Assembly (NCBI RefSeq): GCF_003716325.1
Contig: NZ_RDSR01000004.1
Coordinates: 124,001 to 188,000, forward strand
Source: Cryobacterium tepidiphilum
Lineage (GTDB): Bacteria > Actinomycetota > Actinomycetes > Actinomycetales > Microbacteriaceae
Direction of reading: 5' to 3'
DNA: 64,000 bases
The position numbers and the translations under genes are program-made. This document shows positions 43,108 through 52,199 of this stretch, piece by piece (position 1 is the stretch's first letter; every line of letters starts with the position of its first letter). The notes under the pieces were generated by a model that was not told the DNA's origin, ran no database searches, and worked only from the letters and a program-made list of their open reading frames with translations.

Positions 43108-44244
43108 ATGGCAGAACAGAACAGCGTGGCGAAGCAGCAGCAGGCGCCGGCACCCGACGATTCACGCAAGCCCGACACTCCCACCGAGGTTCACAAGCCC
43201 GCCTGGGGCTACGTCCTCAAGCGCTCGCTGGCCGAGTTCTCGCAGGACAAGTGCACCACCCTGGCCGCTGCCCTGACCTACTACGCCGTCCTCGCGATCT
43301 TCCCCGCGTTGCTGGCGCTTGTGTCGCTTGTTGGCCTCTTCGGCCAGGCGAAGCAGACCAGCGACCTGCTGCTGCAGATCATCGGGAACTTCGCCGATGC
43401 ATCCGTTGTCGACACGCTGCGGGGGCCGGTCGAAGCCTTGGCCACCTCGAACAGCGCCGGCCTGGCCCTCGTCATCGGTGTCGTCGCCGCCATCTGGTCG
43501 GCGTCGGGTTACGTGAGCGCCTTCTCGCAGGCGATGAATCAGATCTACGAAGTGGATGAGGGCCGGCCGTTCTGGAAGCTTCGTCCGACGGTGCTGCTCA
43601 TCACGGTGATCCTGCTCGTGCTGGCCGTCGTCGTCGTGCTGCTGCTGCTCATCTCCGGGCCGATCGCCGAGGCGATCGGGCAGGCCCTCGGCCTCGGCGA
43701 GACCGTCGTGACCGTGTGGAACATCGCCAAGTGGCCGGTCATCGTGGTCATCGCGGTGCTGATGATCGCGATCATCTACTACGGCAGCCCGAACGTGAAA
43801 CAGCCGCGCTTCAAGTGGATCAGTCTCGGCGCCGTCATCGCGCTGGTGGTGATGGCGATCGCCTCGTTGCTGTTCTTCTTCTACGTGTCGAACTTCGGCA
43901 ACTACCAGAAGACCTACGGCAGCATCGCCGGGGTCATCGTGCTGCTGCTGTGGCTCTGGATCGCCAACCTCTCGCTGCTGTTCGGTGCTGAGTTCGACGC
44001 CGAGTTGGAGCGTGGCCGGGAACTGCAGGGCGGCATCGAGGCGGCCGAGACCCTCCAGCTGCCCCCGCGCGACGATCGCCAGACTAAGAAGCGCCAGGCG
44101 AAGGAGGAGAAGCTCGTCGAGGCCGGCCGCGAACTTCGCGAGGACTCCGGCGACAGCGGCTCAGGCGCCCAGGACCACGGGTCCTCCGACGATGCCTCCA
44201 GCAAGAGCCCCCGCCACCGGGGGTCCGGTGACGGGGGCTCATAA
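43108..44244 (+). CDS. YihY/BrkB family inner-membrane protein
   Basis: A 378-aa protein with about six membrane segments in the core (residues 60-300). The family signature TTLAAALTYYAVLAIFPALLAL is at the first segment, and WLWIANLSLLFGAEFDAEL at the last. N- and C-terminal tails are long and charged. The ATG at 43108 (MAEQNS), preceded by GAAGG, is chosen over an upstream in-frame start at 43018. Once annotated as RNase BN, the family is better treated as transporters of unknown substrate. Confidence 0.9.
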   Translation: MAEQNSVAKQQQAPAPDDSRKPDTPTEVHKPAWGYVLKRSLAEFSQDKCTTLAAALTYYAVLAIFPALLALVSLVGLFGQAKQTSDLLLQIIGNFADASVVDTLRGPVEALATSNSAGLALVIGVVAAIWSASGYVSAFSQAMNQIYEVDEGRPFWKLRPTVLLITVILLVLAVVVVLLLLISGPIAEAIGQALGLGETVVTVWNIAKWPVIVVIAVLMIAIIYYGSPNVKQPRFKWISLGAVIALVVMAIASLLFFFYVSNFGNYQKTYGSIAGVIVLLLWLWIANLSLLFGAEFDAELERGRELQGGIEAAETLQLPPRDDRQTKKRQAKEEKLVEAGRELREDSGDSGSGAQDHGSSDDASSKSPRHRGSGDGGS

Positions 44245-44274
44245 GCACCGCCCGGTGATCGGCTGCGCGTCAGG

Positions 44275-45510
44275 TCACACGGATGCCGCGTGCACCGGGT
44301 CGAGGGCGTAGCCGTCCTCGCCGTGCACCACCGTGTCGATCCCGGCCACTTCGGCTTCGCTCGTCACGCGGAAGCCGATGGTCTTCTGGATGGTGAAGCC
44401 CAGCGCGAACGCGACCGTGAAGGAGTACAGCAGCACCGCCCCCGCCGCGATCAGCTGCACGGTGAGCTGCCCGAGGCCTCCCCCGGTGAATAGGCCGGTT
44501 CCGGTGGCGAAGAACCCGAGGTAGAGGGTGCCGATGATGCCGCCGACCAGGTGGATGCCCACCACATCGAGCGCGTCGTCGAAACCGAGACGGAACTTCA
44601 GCTCGATCGCGAAAGCGCACACGACGCCGGCCACGACGCCGAGCAGCAGCGCCCAGCCGGGGGTGAGGTTGGCGCACGCGGGTGTAATGGCCACCAGACC
44701 GGCGACGGCACCGGATGCCGCGCCCACCGAGGTCGCCTTGCCGTCCTTGAACCGCTCCACGGCCATCCAGCCGACGATCGCGGCCGCGGTGGCGCCGAGC
44801 GTGTTGACGACGATGAGCCCCACGTTGGCGAGCCCGTTGAGCCACTCCGCGCCGGCGTTGAAGCCGAACCAGCCGAACCAGAGCACGGCGGCCCCGATGA
44901 GCACGAGCGGCACGTTGTGCGGCTTGGTGATGCCCTTCTGGAACCCCACCCGCTTGCCGAGCACGAGGGCGAGGGCCAGGGCGGCGGCGCCGGCGTTGAT
45001 GTGCACGGCCGTACCACCCGCGTAGTCGATCACCGCCGGGAGACCCAGCGTGTCACCGAGCCGCATGATCCAGCCGCCGCCCCAGACCCAGGCCGCCACC
45101 GGGAAGTAGACGAGCGTGGCCCAGACCCCCGCGAACAGCATCCACGAGCCGAACCGGGCCCGGTCGGCGATGGCGCCCGAGATCAGGGCGACCGTGATGA
45201 TCGCGAAGGTCGCCCCGAAAGTGGCGCCAAGGAGGTCGGTGTTGGCCGTTGCACCCGCGGCGAGGTGCGCCAGCCCGAAGTCGGCGAACGGGTTGCCGGC
45301 GAAGGCCCAGGGCGTGTCGACGACGCTCATGCTGAACCCGTAGAGGATCCACAGCACGCCGATGAGCCCCAGCGCTCCGAAGCTCATCATCATCATGCTG
45401 ACGACGCTCTTGGCCTTGACCAGGCCGCCGTAGAAGAACGCGACGCCGGGGGTCATGATCAGCACCAGTGCGGTCGCTGTGATGCCCCAGGCAATGCTGC
45501 CAGTGTCCAT
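44275..45510 (-). CDS. amtB: ammonium transporter
   Basis: A trimeric Amt-family ammonium channel, 411 aa with eleven predicted membrane helices. It keeps the pore His pair in VHINAGAAALA and GIHLVGGIIGTLYLG and the GVAFFYGG start region. The ATG at 45510 (MDTGSIAW) is preferred because AGAGGTG lies 6-7 nt before it; a GTG at 45519 would overlap that site. No glnK/glnB follows, unlike many amtB operons. A GlnR-like box lies at 45624-45670. Confidence 0.96.
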   Translation of the reverse strand: MDTGSIAWGITATALVLIMTPGVAFFYGGLVKAKSVVSMMMMSFGALGLIGVLWILYGFSMSVVDTPWAFAGNPFADFGLAHLAAGATANTDLLGATFGATFAIITVALISGAIADRARFGSWMLFAGVWATLVYFPVAAWVWGGGWIMRLGDTLGLPAVIDYAGGTAVHINAGAAALALALVLGKRVGFQKGITKPHNVPLVLIGAAVLWFGWFGFNAGAEWLNGLANVGLIVVNTLGATAAAIVGWMAVERFKDGKATSVGAASGAVAGLVAITPACANLTPGWALLLGVVAGVVCAFAIELKFRLGFDDALDVVGIHLVGGIIGTLYLGFFATGTGLFTGGGLGQLTVQLIAAGAVLLYSFTVAFALGFTIQKTIGFRVTSEAEVAGIDTVVHGEDGYALDPVHAASV

Positions 45511-45623
45511 TGTCGTCACCTCTCGAATCGGCTGCCCCGAATGCGAAGGCGAAGGGATGCGAGGTCCGGCCTGGGGCAGGACCCCAGTCTTGGGCGGCCC
45601 GGTTACAGCAACAGGCGTGCAAT

Positions 45624-45670
45624 GTTTCGCGGGGGTTACACGAACGCCTCCCGTGTAACGACTTCGTTTC
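45624..45670 (-). promoter_or_regulatory. GlnR-like nitrogen-control boxes upstream of amtB
   Basis: On the minus strand GTAAC-CCCCGC-GAAAC (45639 to 45624) matches the GlnR half-site pattern GTnAC-n6-GAAAC. Farther upstream GAAAC-GAAGTC-GTTAC (45670 to 45655) repeats the elements with the same 6-nt spacing. The two GTTAC elements also lie inside an 8-bp inverted repeat GTTACACG/CGTGTAAC (45635-45642 and 45652-45659). The box is 114 nt from the start codon, a usual distance for activation. Confidence 0.6.
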
Positions 45671-45732
45671 GTCGCGGTTCCGGCGCCGGATCGCGCCGCG
45701 CGAGTGCTGCGCCGCGCCGCTCGGCGCGCGAA

Positions 45733-46785
45733 CTACTCGGCGTGCGGCGGCAGTTCCCCTGTGGTCAGCGCCACCATGCGCGACTGCGATCGCTGGTACT
45801 TCTTGCGGTATCCACCGGCGAGCATCTCGGCGTCGAACACCTCGTTCAACGGCAGCCCGCTGGCGATGATGGGAATCTCCGCGTCGTAGACCCGGTCGAT
45901 GAAGGCGACGAGATGCAGCGCATCCGTTTGGTTGGTCAGCAGGAAGACGTCGTCGATCGCGATGACGTCGACGCCGCTGATGATTTTGATGTACTTCGAC
46001 GGATGCACCGTGCCGAGGTGCCGCATGAGCGCGCCGAAGTCGTCTTGCGTGACGTGCTCGCCGCGCTCGAGCATGACGGAAACCATGCGCTCGAGGTCCT
46101 CGGGCTCCACCTTCACGGCCCGGCCGGTGGTGTCGCGTCGCCGGTAATCGAGGCCGTCGATGCGCACCGTCTCGAAGTTGGACGACATCGCCTGGATCTC
46201 CCGCAGGAAGTCCGACGCGGCGAACCGGCCCTCGCCGAGCGAGTTCGGCGGGGTGTTCGAGGTGGCGGCGACGCGGGTTCCGGTCTCGATGAGCGCGCCG
46301 AGCAGGCGGGTCATCATCATGGTGTCGCCCGGGTCGTCGAGCTCGAACTCGTCGATGCAGATGAGCCGGGCGCCCTGCAGCTGTTTGACGGCGTCGGCAA
46401 AGCCGAGCGCCCCCACCAGGGCGGTGTACTCCATGAACGTGCCGAAGTACTTGCGGCCGGGCGCGGCGTGCCAGAGCGCCGCGAGCAGGTGGGTCTTGCC
46501 GACGCCGAAGCCCCCGTCGAGGTAGATGCCGGGCAGCTCCAGCTTGGGCTTGCGGCTGCGGGAGAAGAATCCGCCGGGGCGCTGGGCTCGCCATACCGCG
46601 GCGAACTCGTGGAGCTTCTCGACCGCCGCGGCCTGCGACGGGAAGTCCGGGTCGGGTCGATAGGACTCGAACGAGGCGTGGTCGAACTGCGGCGGCGGTA
46701 CCAGTTCGGCGACGATCTCCGCGCCGGTGATCCCGGGCGACCGATCCGCGAGCCGAGGGGGTTGGCGGGTGGCCACTGGCGCCAT
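45733..46785 (-). CDS. zapE: cell division protein ZapE/AFG1-like ATPase
   Basis: A 350-aa AFG1-family ATPase. Walker A GGFGVGKTHLLAAL (about 98), Walker B LICIDEFELDD and sensor AATSNTPPNSL. In proteobacteria ZapE modulates FtsZ rings; in mitochondria AFG1 is linked to protein quality control. The function in Actinobacteria is inferred only. ATG 46785 is preceded by AGGTGA. It diverges from sseA. Confidence 0.9.
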   Translation of the reverse strand: MAPVATRQPPRLADRSPGITGAEIVAELVPPPQFDHASFESYRPDPDFPSQAAAVEKLHEFAAVWRAQRPGGFFSRSRKPKLELPGIYLDGGFGVGKTHLLAALWHAAPGRKYFGTFMEYTALVGALGFADAVKQLQGARLICIDEFELDDPGDTMMMTRLLGALIETGTRVAATSNTPPNSLGEGRFAASDFLREIQAMSSNFETVRIDGLDYRRRDTTGRAVKVEPEDLERMVSVMLERGEHVTQDDFGALMRHLGTVHPSKYIKIISGVDVIAIDDVFLLTNQTDALHLVAFIDRVYDAEIPIIASGLPLNEVFDAEMLAGGYRKKYQRSQSRMVALTTGELPPHAE

Positions 46786-46961
46786 GGACGAATCACCTGT
46801 TTTCTGTGTCGTATTTCTGTGTCGTAGCACTACGAGAAACAACCCCGCGGATGCGCACGCCGCGCCTCGTCGCGTAGATTCGTAGTGCGGGTCGCTGACT
46901 AAGCCTAATCCGCACCCCACCAACGCACGCGCGGGCATCCGCGCCACCAGGAGGTTCTTCC

Positions 46962-47864
46962 ATGTCCGTTGAGCTCGATCCGGCCCCCAAGTTCTCCGAG
47001 TATGCCCACCCGGAACGGCTCGTCTCGACCGAGTGGCTCGCCGAACACCTGGGCACTCCCGGCCTGGTCGTGGTGGAGTCCGACGAGGACGTGCTGCTGT
47101 ACGAGACCGGCCACATCCCCGGTGCTGTGAAGATCGACTGGCACACCGACCTCAACGACCCGGTCGAGCGCGACTTCATCGGCAGCGCCGGGTTCGCGGC
47201 CATGGCGGGCGCCAAGGGCATCAGCCGCGACTCCACCGTCGTGATCTACGGCGACAAGAACAACTGGTGGGCCGCCTACGCGCTGTGGATCTTCACCCTC
47301 TTCGGCCACGAAGACGTCCGACTCCTCGACGGCGGCCGCGACAAGTGGATCGCGGAGGGCCGCGAGGTGACAACGGATGCGCCGCAGCTCACCCCGGCCG
47401 ACTACCCCGAGGTGGAGCGCAAGGACGCACCGATCCGTGCGTTCAAGGAGGACGTGCTCGCGCACTTCGGGAGCCCGCTCGTCGATGTGCGCTCCCCCGA
47501 GGAGTACTCCGGGGAACGACTGCACATGCCGGCCTACCCGGAAGAGGGCGCGCTCCGCGGCGGCCACATCCCGTCGGCAGCCAACGTGCCGTGGGGCCGT
47601 GCCGCGGCATCCGACGCCACCTTCAAGAGCCGCGACGAGCTGGAGGCGATCTACAAGGGCGAGGCCGGCCTCACCGATGGCGACGACGTGATCGCCTACT
47701 GCCGCATCGGTGAGCGTTCCAGCCACACCTGGTTCGTGCTGAAGCACCTGCTCGGCTTCGAGAACGTGCGCAACTACGACGGCTCGTGGGTGGAGTGGGG
47801 AAACGCGGTGCGCGTGCCCATCGTCTTCGGCAGCGAGCCCGGGCAGGCCCCCGCGCCCCGTTGA
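46962..47864 (+). CDS. sseA: thiosulfate/3-mercaptopyruvate sulfurtransferase (tandem rhodanese)
   Basis: A 300-aa cytoplasmic sulfurtransferase with an inactive N-terminal rhodanese domain (about 25-150) and an active C-terminal one whose loop is [11 protein letters not shown] (catalytic Cys about residue 247). The CRIGER loop resembles the thiosulfate-type enzyme found in Mycobacterium. It is 13 nt upstream of sufE, so the pair probably moves sulfur to a common acceptor. Confidence 0.93.
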   Translation: MSVELDPAPKFSEYAHPERLVSTEWLAEHLGTPGLVVVESDEDVLLYETGHIPGAVKIDWHTDLNDPVERDFIGSAGFAAMAGAKGISRDSTVVIYGDKNNWWAAYALWIFTLFGHEDVRLLDGGRDKWIAEGREVTTDAPQLTPADYPEVERKDAPIRAFKEDVLAHFGSPLVDVRSPEEYSGERLHMPAYPEEGALRGGHIPSAANVPWGRAAASDATFKSRDELEAIYKGEAGLTDGDDVIAYCRIGERSSHTWFVLKHLLGFENVRNYDGSWVEWGNAVRVPIVFGSEPGQAPAPR

Positions 47865-47877
47865 GAGAAGTGGGACA

Positions 47878-48342
47878 ATGGAGGTGATGACTTCCTCCAC
47901 CGTGCCGGCCGCCCTGGCCGAGATCCGCGACGACTTCCTCGCCCTGCCGCAGAAGGAGCGCTTGACGCTGCTCCTGGAATTCTCCAACGAGCTGCCGGAG
48001 CTTCCCGAGCGCTACCAGGAGCACCCTGACCTCTTCGAGCGGGTCGTCGAGTGCCAGTCACCCGTCTACATCTTCGTGGAGATCGATGACGACGACAGCG
48101 TGCACCTGTACGCGACGGCTCCGCGGGAGTCGCCGACGACGCGCGGCTTCGCGTCGATCCTCGCGCAGGGCCTCGACGGCCTGAGTGTCGACGAGGTGCT
48201 CGCCATTCCCGACGACTACCCGCAGTCGATCGGGCTCACGGAGGCGGTCTCCCCGCTCCGCATCCGCGGGATGACGGCGCTGCTGGCGCGCACCAAGCGA
48301 CAGATCCGGGCCCGCCGCGGCGACGCCGCTTCGGCCGGCTAA
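47878..48342 (+). CDS. SufE family sulfur acceptor protein
   Basis: A 154-aa protein that takes persulfide sulfur for Fe-S cluster assembly. It has LPQKERLTLLLEFS, the acceptor Cys in VVECQSPVYIFVE (about residue 60) and TTRGFASILAQGLDG. The start is ATG 47878; an ATG at 47887 (MTSSTVP) also fits but its GGAGG is only 2 nt away. Pairing with a rhodanese rather than SufS is common in Actinobacteria. Confidence 0.93.
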   Translation: MEVMTSSTVPAALAEIRDDFLALPQKERLTLLLEFSNELPELPERYQEHPDLFERVVECQSPVYIFVEIDDDDSVHLYATAPRESPTTRGFASILAQGLDGLSVDEVLAIPDDYPQSIGLTEAVSPLRIRGMTALLARTKRQIRARRGDAASAG

Positions 48343-48599
48343 CCCTGTCGAGTAGGTGTTGGGCGCCCCGGTGATGTTCTTGAACGTGTAGGGGTGCCGC
48401 CGGAGTTCACTGTCATGGTGGGCACACGGCAAGCGTCGCACGTGTAGGCAAAGGCCCGGTAGGAGCCGCGGGTAACTAGGACGGTCGGATTGCCGGTGCC
48501 TCGCGTACATACAGGGACCGTATGCCGCTGAGGTGCGGAGCATGAGCGGTTCAGTTCATGCCGCGGGAATCATGCTTCGCCGCCTTCAATGTGTCTGCT
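48343..48599. other. intergenic region without a recognisable gene
   Basis: The 257 nt between sufE and the IS remnant contain only short open frames without family features or plausible ribosome binding sites. It may be decayed sequence brought in or disrupted along with the IS element. Confidence 0.5.
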
Positions 48600-48954
48600 T
48601 GAACCGTCCCGGGTTTCATGCCGCCGGTATGTTGGCGGCGTCATCGTTTGATGAGCCGGTATTTCGATCGTAGTAGTTGCGCTCGTATTCCTCGGGCGGG
48701 ACGTTGCCGAGGTAGCCGTGAAGGCGTTCGTTGTTGTACCAGTCGACCCAGTCGAAGGTGGTCTCCTCGACATCAGCGATCATCCTCAGCGGGCCTGTCC
48801 GGAACGGGGATCCCTTCTTGATGGCCTCGTTCTTGTAGAGCCCCATGACCGTCTCGGCAGCTGCGTTGTCGTAGGCGTCGCCGACGCTGCCGATCGAGGC
48901 GGTCAAGCCTTCAAGGACGACCGTCTCGGTGAACCGGATCGACGTGTATTGGGC
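48600..48954 (-). mobile_element. IS3-family insertion sequence remnant (right end)
   Basis: The element end tGAACCGTCCCGGGTTT at 48600 resembles the terminal inverted repeats of actinobacterial IS3 elements. From there inward lies only the 3' third of an orfB. No left terminal repeat, orfA or target-site duplication is found, and recognisable IS sequence stops near 48954. The element is immobile on its own. Confidence 0.8.
48616..48954 (-). pseudogene. IS3-family transposase OrfB, C-terminal fragment
   Basis: About 112 codons to the stop at 48616-48618. It begins abruptly at QYTSIRFTETVVLEG, the segment that normally follows the second catalytic Asp, and contains SIGSVGDAYDNAAAET with the final catalytic Glu, then WVDWYNNERLHGYLG, the rve_3 signature. 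The first two catalytic Asp residues are missing, so the product is inactive. A TTG at 48904-48906 could start a 96-aa fragment but has no clear ribosome binding site. Confidence 0.88.
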
Positions 48955-49064
48955 AATTTCCCGAGGGAAGAGCGATGGCGGTCACGCTACTCCGAAATGA
49001 GGAAACGTCGGAAGCACCCCAAACAGGGGCAAATGGCTATCGGTACTAGCCAAAGGGTAATGAA

Positions 49065-50258
49065 CTACCCGCGCTGGCGTAACCACAGGGTGATCGCCCC
49101 GTTCCACTTCTCCGGGTCGTAGTTCCAGAGCTTGGTGTGCCGGGCCTCGGTAAACGGCACAAAGGTAACAATGTCCGGCCGCCGTTCGGCCAGCCGCCTC
49201 GAACCGGTCGACGGCACGAAGCCGTCGTCATCGCTGTGCATGAGCAGGATCGGCAGGTCGAGTTCACCGGCACGCTCGACGAAATCGAGGCGCGCGAAGT
49301 CGATGGGCGCGCCCTGGCCGGTGAGACGCCCGCTCCATCCGCTGCCAAGCAGCCGCATGGCGCCCGGGGCGACCACAGCAGGCAGCCGAGCGGATGCACC
49401 CTGGTAGGCCACGACATCCGCCCAGTCGATCACGGGAGACTCGAGCACGACACCGGCGATCGACTTCCCGGACCGGGTCGCGGTCTGCAGTGCGATGGCG
49501 CCGCCCATCGACCAGCCCATGAGCACAACCTGGCGGGCGCCGTGGGCGCGGGCAAAATCAATGGCGGCATCGACGTCCTCCCACTCGGTGTCTCCGAGCG
49601 CGTAGCGGCCGTCGAGGCTGGTCGGGGCGTCGCCGTCGTTGCGATAGCTGACCAGGAGCGAGTTGTACCCCGCGTCGCGGAAGACCGCCACCGCCCGCAG
49701 TGCCTCCTGGCGCCGGGTGGCACGCCCGTGCACCTGGATGACCCAGCGGTCACTCGGCTCACCTGCCGGGATGAGCCAGGCGGGCGCCGGGCCGACGGGT
49801 GTCTCAACCGTCACGTCGTCGTAGGCGTAGCCGAGGTCGTCGGGGCCGAGAAAGAACCAGCCGCTCAAGCGACCGCGGATGCCGGCGCGCAGGTTGCCGG
49901 AGTCGACCGCCAGCAGCTCCCGGGTCACCGTCGCCTTCGTCTCGGCCAAGATCTCGCCCAGGCGGGCGTGGCCGGCCCCGTCGTCGAACCACAGGCCGTA
50001 CCGGCCGGGCAGTTCGGCATCCGGGTCGCGGCCGAGCGTGATGGTGGGCACGTCAGCGGATGCGTCGACGGCGCGGATCCACACCACCTGCGGCTGCTTG
50101 CGGGGTGGCGTGACCACGCGCCGCGCCATCACTGCGGTGAGCACGGCCACCGACGTCACCGCGAGGAACGCGGCGGCGCCGGCCACGGTGCCCGCGACAG
50201 CCAAAGCCAGGCGGCCCGCTCCCAGTCCCCCGCCGGCACGCTCGGTCTCGGCTGCCAC
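49065..50258 (-). CDS. alpha/beta hydrolase with N-terminal membrane anchor
   Basis: A 397-aa protein. The start is GTG 50258 with GGGAGG 5 nt upstream. An N-terminal membrane segment (about residues 20-45) suggests export with anchoring. The hydrolase domain (about 170-397) has GWSMGG nucleophile elbow, HSDDDGFVP (Asp) and EARHTKLW (His), a complete triad. Belongs to the dipeptidyl-peptidase/acyl-esterase-like group; substrate unknown. It diverges from the DUF3000 gene. Confidence 0.88.
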   Translation of the reverse strand: MAAETERAGGGLGAGRLALAVAGTVAGAAAFLAVTSVAVLTAVMARRVVTPPRKQPQVVWIRAVDASADVPTITLGRDPDAELPGRYGLWFDDGAGHARLGEILAETKATVTRELLAVDSGNLRAGIRGRLSGWFFLGPDDLGYAYDDVTVETPVGPAPAWLIPAGEPSDRWVIQVHGRATRRQEALRAVAVFRDAGYNSLLVSYRNDGDAPTSLDGRYALGDTEWEDVDAAIDFARAHGARQVVLMGWSMGGAIALQTATRSGKSIAGVVLESPVIDWADVVAYQGASARLPAVVAPGAMRLLGSGWSGRLTGQGAPIDFARLDFVERAGELDLPILLMHSDDDGFVPSTGSRRLAERRPDIVTFVPFTEARHTKLWNYDPEKWNGAITLWLRQRG

Positions 50259-50322
50259 GCACACCTCCCGTACAGCGGCGTGCCTTAGCGACAGCACCGT
50301 GAAAAAACCTTAGTCTGCACTC

Positions 50323-50919
50323 GTGCCCGAAACAGTGGACCTTGAGGCCCTTCCCCCGGAGTTTGCCGCAGCGGTCGACGCGGTCCGCCGCGCCGAACGA
50401 CGGCCGGAGCTCGTCATCACCGAGATCCCCGCACCGGGAAGCCTCGCGCCCTACGCTATCGCGTTGGCCGCCGACGTCAATCCCTCCCGGCACGGCAGCG
50501 ACTCCGACTTCGGCACCGGACGCTTCATCCTGCTCTACGACCCGGCCGAGCCCGAGGAATGGGGCGGCGCCTTCCGTGTGGTCTGCTTCGCCCAGGCTCC
50601 CCTCGAGACCGAGATCGGGCTCGACCCGTTCCTGGCCGAGGTCGCGTGGGCCTGGCTCGTCGACGCGCTCGACAGCCGCGGCGCCGCCTACACCGCGGCA
50701 TCCGGCACGGCTACCAAGATCATCTCCTGCGGATTCGGCGAGCTGGCCCGGCAGGGGGACGGCGCGCAGATCGAGCTGCGGGCCTCATGGACGCCACTGG
50801 AGACATCCGTTGGTGCCCATGTCGCCGGCTGGGGAGAGCTGCTCTGCATGCTCGCCGGACTGCCGCCTGTCACCGAGGGCGTCAGCCTGCTCTCCGCACG
50901 GCGGGCAGAACGTGGCTGA
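50323..50919 (+). CDS. DUF3000 family protein
   Basis: A 198-aa actinobacterial-only protein. LPPEFAAAVDAVRRAERRPE at the start and WTPLE...HVAGWGELLCMLAGLPP at the end match the family. No catalytic motif is recognised. It overlaps rnd by 8 nt; the DUF3000-rnd-dxs neighbourhood is conserved in Mycobacterium and Streptomyces, suggesting a link to RNA metabolism that is untested. Confidence 0.92.
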   Translation: MPETVDLEALPPEFAAAVDAVRRAERRPELVITEIPAPGSLAPYAIALAADVNPSRHGSDSDFGTGRFILLYDPAEPEEWGGAFRVVCFAQAPLETEIGLDPFLAEVAWAWLVDALDSRGAAYTAASGTATKIISCGFGELARQGDGAQIELRASWTPLETSVGAHVAGWGELLCMLAGLPPVTEGVSLLSARRAERG

Positions 50920-52123
50920 GCAGGACCTGCGCCGGCACACCGTGATCGACACACGCGAGGCGTACCTCGACGCTGTCGCCCTGATCGCCGCGGGCACCGG
51001 ACCGGTCGGCGTCGATGCCGAGCGGGCCTCCGGCTTCACCTACTCGCAGCGCGCCTACCTCATCCAAGTCTACCGCCGGGACGCCGGCACCTTCCTGTTC
51101 GATCCGCCCGCGATCGGCATGATGAGCGAGCTGAACGAGGCCATCGCCGATGCGGAGTGGATCTTCCACGCCGCCAGCCAGGACCTCGCCTGCCTCCGCG
51201 AGGTGGGACTCGACCCGGCGCGCATCTTCGACACCGAACTCGGGGCCCGGCTGCTGAACCTGCCGCGCGTGGGGCTCGGCTCCGTCGTCGAGCAGCTGCT
51301 CGGCATCCACCTGGCGAAGGAGCACTCGGCGGCGAACTGGTCGACCAGGCCGCTGCCCGAGCCGTGGCTGGTGTACGCGGCCCTCGACGTCGAACTCCTC
51401 CCCGATCTGCGCGACCAGATGGCGATCATGCTCGGCGAGGCCGGCAAATCCGTGATCGCCACGCAGGAATTCGCGGCCGTGCTGGCGCGCGAGGCGAAAC
51501 CGCAGCGCGCCGAACCGTGGCGCCGCCTGTCGGGGATCCACGCCATCCGCGGTCTTCGCAACCTTGCCATCGCCCGGGAACTATGGCTTGCGCGTGACGG
51601 CCTGGCCCGGTCGCTCGACGTCTCCCCCGGCCGGCTGGTTCCCGACGCCGCACTCGTCGCGGCCGCCAAGCACGCCCCGCAGACGCGACAGGCGCTCTCG
51701 GCACTCCGCGAGTTCAGCGGGCGCGCCAGCCGCAGCGAACTCGACCGCTGGTGGGGCGCCGTGGAGACGGGCCTGACAACGGATGACCTGCCCCAGGCCA
51801 AGTCCGCAACCGACACGCTTCCTCCCCCGCGCGCCTGGGCCGACCGGAACCCGGAGGCAGACCTCCGCTACAAGGCGGCGCGCGCCGCTGTCACGGAGAT
51901 CGCCGAGAGCATGGAGATCCCGCTGGAGAACCTGCTCACGCCGGAGCACCTGCGGCGGCTCGCGTGGAGCCCGCCCGAGAACGTGGACGAGGCATCCGTT
52001 GCCATCGCACTCGACGAACTCGGCGCGCGCCCCTGGCAGGTTGACGTAACGGCACAGCGGATCGCGGAAGCCTTTGTCGATGCCCACCAAGCCGAGGAGC
52101 CCGGCGAGGAAACCGCTTCGTAG
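50912..52123 (+). CDS. rnd: ribonuclease D
   Basis: A 3'-5' exoribonuclease for tRNA and structured RNA maturation. The 403-aa protein starts at GTG 50912. DEDD exonuclease domain (about 1-190): GVDAERASGF (Exo I), FHAASQDLACL (Exo II) and WLVYAALDVELL (Exo III, DEDDy Tyr). An HRDC domain (about 225-300, WRRLSGIHAIRGLRNLAIA) and a second C-terminal helical domain follow. An upstream open frame across the DUF3000 gene is a shadow. Confidence 0.95.
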   Translation: MAEQDLRRHTVIDTREAYLDAVALIAAGTGPVGVDAERASGFTYSQRAYLIQVYRRDAGTFLFDPPAIGMMSELNEAIADAEWIFHAASQDLACLREVGLDPARIFDTELGARLLNLPRVGLGSVVEQLLGIHLAKEHSAANWSTRPLPEPWLVYAALDVELLPDLRDQMAIMLGEAGKSVIATQEFAAVLAREAKPQRAEPWRRLSGIHAIRGLRNLAIARELWLARDGLARSLDVSPGRLVPDAALVAAAKHAPQTRQALSALREFSGRASRSELDRWWGAVETGLTTDDLPQAKSATDTLPPPRAWADRNPEADLRYKAARAAVTEIAESMEIPLENLLTPEHLRRLAWSPPENVDEASVAIALDELGARPWQVDVTAQRIAEAFVDAHQAEEPGEETAS

Positions 52124-52199
52124 GAACAGTCAAAGGATTCGGGCGCGCAAATGCCGCCATCCTAGGATCGGTCCGACGTGATCGATCGATGGAGGCATA

